From the NCBI GenBank assembly GCA_026545225.1, contig CM048845.1, positions 88,005,033-88,069,032 on the forward strand: a DNA stretch of 64,000 nt. The letters run 5' to 3'. Shown in pieces: positions 58,740-64,000 of the stretch (positions are counted from its first letter, which is position 1; every line of letters starts with the position of its first letter). Under the pieces are notes generated by a model. It ran no database searches, was not told the origin of the DNA, and worked only from the letters and a program-made list of their open reading frames with translations. This DNA comes from Cornus controversa. Lineage: Eukaryota > Streptophyta > Magnoliopsida > Cornales > Cornaceae. The position numbers were made by a program, and so were the translations under genes.

Positions 58740-59164
58740 TTTATCAACACGGCTGTAGAGTAACCAAGAGTCCCCTATATCCTGTCATAGTTATGTGGGT
58801 GTTGCCCCTACTACAAAGCTTTGCTAGACCAAAATCTGTAACTTTAGGAAGTTTGCATCCAGGAGGACATTACAAACTTGATGTCCCCGTGAATGATTAT
58901 TTGCTTGTATTCTTCATGCAGGTAAATGATAGCTTTGGCTGTACCAATTGTAATTTCATGTAGCTTCTCCCATTCAATTGATAGTTTATGATTAGTACTG
59001 GACATGTACTTGTCAAGCGATCTATTTTTCATGTATTCGTAAACTAATACACTCATTAGTTTATCGTAGCAAAATCCATGTAGTCTGACTAGATTTATGT
59101 GGCAAGTTCTTCCAATTATGCCCACTTCTGCCATGAACCGCTCTCTGCTCCTTTTCAAAATTCA
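58740..59164 (-). pseudogene. Receptor-like kinase fragment
   Basis: The minus-strand translation covers part of a kinase domain: SRERFMAEVGIIGRTCHINL, VRLHGFCYDKLMSVLVYEY, EWEKLHEITIGTAKAIIYLH, then HGDIKF, a frameshift, then a LLDANFLPKVTDFGLAKL-like segment and THITMTGYRG. These motifs resemble the Lr10/PR5K-like (LRK10L) group of plant receptor kinases. HRD is HGD here, the frame is shifted at two points (before the catalytic Asn region and after GYRG), and both the N-terminal lobe start and the rest of the C-lobe are missing. It is an isolated fragment with no kinase activity expected. Confidence 0.8.
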
Positions 59165-59824
59165 TACAATCCGATTGTGTCTATATTTCAAATGAAAGTT
59201 GTATTTGTTTTATTTTATACTAAAGTTATCATAATTTATGAATTTTATGACTGTTTAACTTGATGGCTAATCGAAATTAGTTACATATGGAGCCAAAAAA
59301 AAAGCGTGCAGCATATGCCTTTAAAAGTTGCCACACTAGTCAATTGCCGTTGTGTCTCGCAATGGCGTTATTCTCATTCAACATGTGAGCTACTCTTCTT
59401 TAACACGAAGAGCTTAGCTCCAGTGATATCTCCTATATTTTTCAAGTAGAAGTTTGGAAGTTTAAGTGTCTTAAACAGAGTAATTGTGGATGTGTGACAT
59501 CTTTTATTTCTAAGCGAGATATATGCTCAGGAAGTTGCATTCAATGAAGCTTCGCGGAGCAATTATGAGTATGTGACATCTCTTATTCCTAAGCGAGATA
59601 TATGCTCAGGAAATTGCATTCAATGAAGCTTCTTTGCAACGACATTGTAGATTAGAAAAAAAGAAAAAGAAAGTAGATTTCAACAAGAAGATCAGAGAAA
59701 AGTCTATTAAGAAAGTATGTATTTTTTTTATGAATTAAGAAAAGTCTGTATCTCTGTAGTCGAAATATATAAGTAAGTGTGACAAAAAACCAAAACATTG
59801 GATTATTTGATAAGATCATAAGCA
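59165..59824. other. Intergenic with a short duplicated block
   Basis: The segment containing gatatatgctcagga and cattcaatgaagcttc occurs twice (about 59517-59556 and 59598-59632), a local direct duplication with a period of about 81 bp. No gene is seen. Confidence 0.45.
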
Positions 59825-59829
59825 TGGTC

Positions 59830-60343
59830 TGTAATACCCCGCTCCAACACATGGTATGATATTGTCTGCTTTGGGCCTAAGTCTGCACGATTTTGCTCTT
59901 GGGTTTGACCCCAAAAGGCCTCATACCATTTGAAGAAAACACATTACATATAAGCACATTCCCTTCTCCACATCCAGGCGATGCACAGTGTCTATCTTAG
60001 CACCCGCCCACTCACACTCGTCCACAAGGGTTACTACAATCCACCCCCTACGAGGCCCGACGTCCTCGTCGGCACACTTTCGGCTGGGTTCAGGCTCTGA
60101 TACCAATTGTAATATCCCGCTTCAACACATGATATGATATTGTCTGCTTTGGGCCTGAGCCCGCACGATTTTACTCTTGGATTTTACCCCAAAAGGTCTC
60201 AAACCATTTGAAGAGAACACACTACATATAAGCACATCCCCTTCTTCACACCCATGCGATGTGGGATTGAGCATCCTGTACCCTGTCACTGTGATAGCTC
60301 AGTCCAGTGTCTATCTTCGCACCCGTCCACAAGGGTTACTACA
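59830..60343 (-). mobile_element. Complete TRIM (small non-coding LTR retroelement)
   Basis: Two LTR copies (59830-60038 and 60108-60343) flank a 70-bp interior. On the minus strand the interior has a tRNA initiator-Met primer site (TGGTATCAGAGCC) next to the first LTR and a purine tract (taggggg-like) next to the second. LTRs start TGTAGTAACCC and end ATTACA. The target duplication tggtc is at 59825-59829 and 60344-60348. It has no protein capacity and would need enzymes from other elements. The LTRs differ by indels, so it is not recent. Same family as 4996-5355. Confidence 0.85.
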
Positions 60344-60348
60344 TGGTC

Positions 60349-61546
60349 ATCGGTCATTCTCCTTTCGTAATAAAACAATCCTAAATTAAAGGGGAATTTA
60401 TAAAGAAATGGACTTTTGGTGGAACTTTCAAACCAATGGAATGGAGTCAATTTCTACTTTTTAAGCAAAATAAAATCGTGTCAAAAACTTAAATTGACAT
60501 GAAAAATCATTATCGGTTCAAAATGACTAATTTATATCGACTTATTTTACCAAAAATTAGAAAGAAAAGGACTATTGGTAGCCAACTTACAACGGGTAGA
60601 GTTAAACTTTCACTTAAACAGAAAGACAGAGCGGAGATCTCAAAACAATCAAACCTCAAAACAATCAAACCCTCGATATTATAAACCAATTGGGCTCGAA
60701 GCCCTTTGCTATCTCAAAACAATTACTATGAGACACACTTCGTCATAGCTTTTTCCAAACACTATTCAAACAGTTAGAAATCTCCCCCTAAAAAAAAAAA
60801 AAAAAAAAAAAGAGATTTTTTTATCCTCAATTCTAGTTCTCGCCGATTCTCACAAAACAAAAAATTATTTAATAAAACTTTCTTCATCTCTTCATTTCTG
60901 TCTCAATAAACGGGACGTGGGAGAAGGATGACAATAATTTTTTTATTGAAAGTTACTGGACTATTTTTTAATTTTTAGATAAGGTCATTACTAATTTATA
61001 TGTATAGCATCGATAAAATTTAAATAAGAAAATTATATACAATATAAGAATAATTATGTATGTGTATACAAATTAATTTTTGTGATATAGTATTTAAAAA
61101 ACTGTATCAAACAAATTTTTTTTAAACAAATTTTCTGATTTTCAGTTTTAGAAAAGAAATCTATTCTAGCAAACAAACTAGAATTGTTTTTCCATTTTTT
61201 CTTTCCCTTCCCTACTTACTCCTACCAAAAAATAGAAAGAAAAAAAGTATGGTTTAATTGAAAATCTCACCAGAATTCGTGGTTACAACGGAACAAAACC
61301 GAATCAAGGCTGTGTTTCGATGGATTGACAGATCGTTAATAGTTTTCATATAAAATATTCAATTGGCCGGTCCATTGGTTGTTCTTCACTATTTTCACTT
61401 CCCAGAAGAATAGAAGAGAGAAAAATTCTGTAAGATTTTCAGATCAAATTTCAGAGTCTCCACAATAAGATTTCTTCTTCTTCTTGTTTTGATCGGAAAC
61501 CCTAATTTTTTTTAAATTATTTCCAAGTTCTTATCTGCCTTAATCC
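60349..61546 (+). promoter_or_regulatory. Rab7 upstream region and 5' leader
   Basis: AT-rich with an A-run at about 60790-60810. Just upstream of the Rab7 start is a pyrimidine-rich tract (ttcttcttcttcttg, about 61470-61484) and a telo-box-like aaaccctaa at about 61497-61505. Both are common in 5' leaders of constitutively expressed plant genes. The transcription start is not placed. A 61-codon frame at 60499-60684 has no domain. Confidence 0.45.
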
Positions 61547-64000
61547 ATGGCTTCTCGAAGGCGTATGCTTCTGAAGGTCATAATCCTCGGAGACAGTGGG
61601 TAAGTCAGCATTTTTCTCATCCCAGACTTCCGGATCTCCCCAGTTTGGTTTCTGAGAAAATTGAATAAGAAAGTCAAAAGGAAAATTTCGAATCTTCTCA
61701 CATGTTGTTTAAACTAAGTGAAGATTTTGTTGATAGGATATCCGACATTGGGAAACGAGATTTAAATTTAGGGACTTTTCGTTAATTTTTTTCCCCATTA
61801 TTTTTCAGTAATTTAAGAATTTAAGGCATCCTTCAGTTTGCGTTCAAATTACCTAAAATAAATTAAATAGAAGATGTTTACTATTTGAAAAATGCAGAAC
61901 ATTTACTTAAAAGAATCACTTAATTTTGGAGCTTTTCAATTTCTATGAGCTGTTGTTTAGTATGGTTAAATATATTGGAATTTGTATTAATTTGGATTTG
62001 TTTGATGTTTGGCAGAGTGGGGAAGACGTCACTGATGAATCAGTATTCTCGGAACCCTAGAGCTTCCGTTGTGTGATTATATAAATTTTTGGTTGTATTA
62101 TTCTGATTAGTGGTTATCATTTAATTGTTGTGATTAGGTATGTGAATCGAAAGTTTAGTAATCAGTACAAAGCGACAATTGGAGCTGATTTCCTAACAAA
62201 GGAAGTTCAGTTTGAAGATAGGTTGTTCACATTGCAGGTGAGAGCTCTAAGCTGACGAATGGTTTTCCGAATTGGATCTTTCTGTATTTCTATATTAATT
62301 CTGCAAGTTTGCTAATGAATACATCTAGCATTTACAATAATGAATGATTAGAAGTCAACACATTTACTTTCCGTGAAAGTTGAAAGAGAACAGCAGGATT
62401 TTTGTGTTTTGGATGTGAATTTTATATTAGTAAACATTGGGTAGCCTGTTGTAGTGCCTTTACTTTTGTGCTATATTCTTTATTACAATGCTTCAGCTTA
62501 GGGTGCTTTATTACAATTAATAGTATAGGGTGATTAAGGCGATACGTGTAATAGTATCATACTAAGGTGGTTACGATTCCTTTTTGTATCATGAAGAAAC
62601 ATGCCTTTTGTAGAGGATCCTTGCATTTATTCTTGAGAAGCTTTTGAACCTTATCCATCTACATACTTGGTTATTCTCCCTTTTTAATTTTTAGCTTCCT
62701 GGAGTTTGTGGACATGGTAGCTATCATGTTATGTGGTTCTGATCAATTAGACGATTTGAATTTGAAGTCAGGAAGGAGGAATCTAATACCAAAACCTGCT
62801 TGCTCAGAGAATCTAACTGTCAATCAGTTACCAGCTTCTAGAAGTCAAGAATGTTTTTGCCAAGATTTTTATTCATCTTTTCATATGTATTGATGATTTT
62901 CAAAAGGTTAAGAGGAAAAAGAAGAATATGACTCAATCTAGTGTTCGAAGCAGCAATTTTCAGTGCCATTCTGGTACTTGGTCAAAATGATAAAAAGAAT
63001 GTAGAAGGGAAAGAAAACGAATAAAAATCCACATAGATTCCTCATCTCTTCTTTGGGTAACAGTTGCTTCCTCCATATGGACTTTACTTATAATGTCCCC
63101 TTGAACTCCAGCTTTTATCCACGGGGGAAGACTTTTAGACCAAAGGTTTATTTCCTTTACTGTCGTGGTGTATTCAGAATTCAGCTGATTGCCAATTGCA
63201 TTTTGAAGAAATTATTGTTGCCGCAGGCACTATCAATTACTGCTGAGATACCATCATCTTCTCTCAAATTTGACAGTGATCAGAACTGGGTCATGGGAGA
63301 TTTACATGTTATGGCCTATGAATGGGCTCACAGGTACTCCTCGGGACAGTTGGATGGTTGCAGCAATATATTAAGATTGTGCCATGCTGCCTCTGTCTAG
63401 TTTTGTTTGTTTTTCCTTTTTTCCATTAATTACCTCCAGCAAAGGGAAAAAGAATTAGCAAAATTTTTCCATGGCTGTGCCACAAAGTCAGTTTATGGTA
63501 GCCGAGGAGAAATACCCTTAGTGGTTGATCTACCTTCCAAAGTTCAATTAGGTTTGAGACCTGCTGTTTCTATCCTTACTAAGCAACTATTCTTTAAATT
63601 TTTATTATACTCCATGTATCACAAATACATACGTATGTATATGTGTGTGTGTGTAAGAAATCTGGATATAAAATGAAAGGAGGCATGACCAGAAGCTGTA
63701 AAAATTCATTTTCCAATATTTCATACTTGAAATGATAGCATATGACTGAAACTGAGCTTAAAAGAGAGTTTCTTGGAAGACCATAATAGTTCTTCATTCA
63801 GAGTTGAAGGTATCAGGATGGTTTCACTTTTTCTTTCGAAACTGACACATTTTGTTCATTTTTTTCAGATATGGGATACGGCTGGACAGGAAAGGTTCCA
63901 AAGCCTTGGTGTTGCTTTTTACCGTGGGGCAGATTGCTGTGTTCTTGTATATGATGTGAACGTCATGAAATCATTTGATAATCTCAACAACTGGCGGGAA
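61547..64000 (+). CDS. RABG3: Rab7-type small GTPase (RABG3 group), 5' part
   Basis: Exons 61547-61599, 62016-62042 (27 bp), 62138-62237 and 63869 onward; the gene continues beyond the window. The translation begins [18 protein letters not shown], then [62 protein letters not shown] and ends in this window at [10 protein letters not shown]. The P-loop GDSGVGKT, switch I ([10 protein letters not shown]) and switch [11 protein letters not shown] are all present; the third (NKxD) and fifth motifs and the prenylated C-terminus lie outside. The sequence is close to plant RABG3, which controls traffic to the vacuole and its fusion. Splice sites and phases are consistent. The second intron is short (95 bp), the third long (1631 bp). 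Confidence 0.92.

Noticed and set aside
60177-60389. 70-codon frame over the TRIM
   Set aside because: Lies within the LTR and flank; the TRIM family is non-coding.
63053-63676. Two plus-strand frames of 115 and 89 codons within the third Rab7 intron
   Set aside because: No domain is recognised, they lie within a long intron between well-defined exons, and their composition is like the surrounding intron.

Overview
The window is AT-rich nuclear DNA from a flowering plant, most likely a eudicot. The evidence is spliced genes with GT-AG introns, a PERK-type receptor kinase, FAR1-related (FRS) proteins, a plant Rab7 (RABG3) gene and a typical plant mix of RTE LINE, hAT and MULE MITEs, SINEs and TRIM elements. 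The species cannot be named from the sequence.

Layout. 1-2.0 kb: MITE-like repeats. 2.05-3.97 kb: PERK copy P1, carrying only the C-lobe and tail exons of the kinase. 5.0-5.36 kb: truncated TRIM. 5.80-6.91 kb: PERK pseudogene P2. 7.9-8.6 kb: 3' fragment of an RTE LINE. 9.2-9.9 kb: hAT MITE. 10.6-10.8 kb: SINE. 12.17-14.19 kb (minus): intact FRS gene with a 193-bp tandem duplication over its 3' end. 14.8-25.1 kb: two diverged copies (A, B) of a 2.4-kb segment, each containing a relic of PERK exon 6. Copy A holds a 4.35-kb RTE LINE and copy B keeps the empty site. A minisatellite-like block lies between them. 25.2-29.5 kb: non-coding LTR-derived sequence. 30-36.4 kb: MITEs and a SINE. 37.14-44.91 kb: the one complete PERK gene (8 coding exons, 584 codons). 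Its intron 6 holds a three-unit repeat split by a solo LTR. 45.2 kb: relic of a PERK last exon. 48.3-55.1 kb: FRS pseudogene split by a hAT MITE and by a 4.2-kb element with inverted ends. 56.9-57.4 kb: probable solo LTR. 58.7-59.2 kb (minus): receptor-kinase fragment. 59.83-60.34 kb: complete TRIM with a 5-bp target duplication. 61.55 kb to the end: 5' part of a Rab7/RABG3 gene that runs out of the window.

Biology. Three loci look functional: the PERK kinase (cell wall/plasma membrane sensing), the FRS protein (nuclear, MULE-transposase-derived transcription factor family) and Rab7 (late endosome/vacuole traffic). They are not an operon and no functional link between them is visible. The main story is birth and decay of a PERK cluster by tandem and segmental duplication, with mobile elements dated relative to one another by nesting and by an empty-site paralogue. 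No clearly new biochemical system was found. The most unusual object is the 4.2-kb inverted-end element at 50.2-54.5 kb with clusters of the palindrome AGTCGACT.
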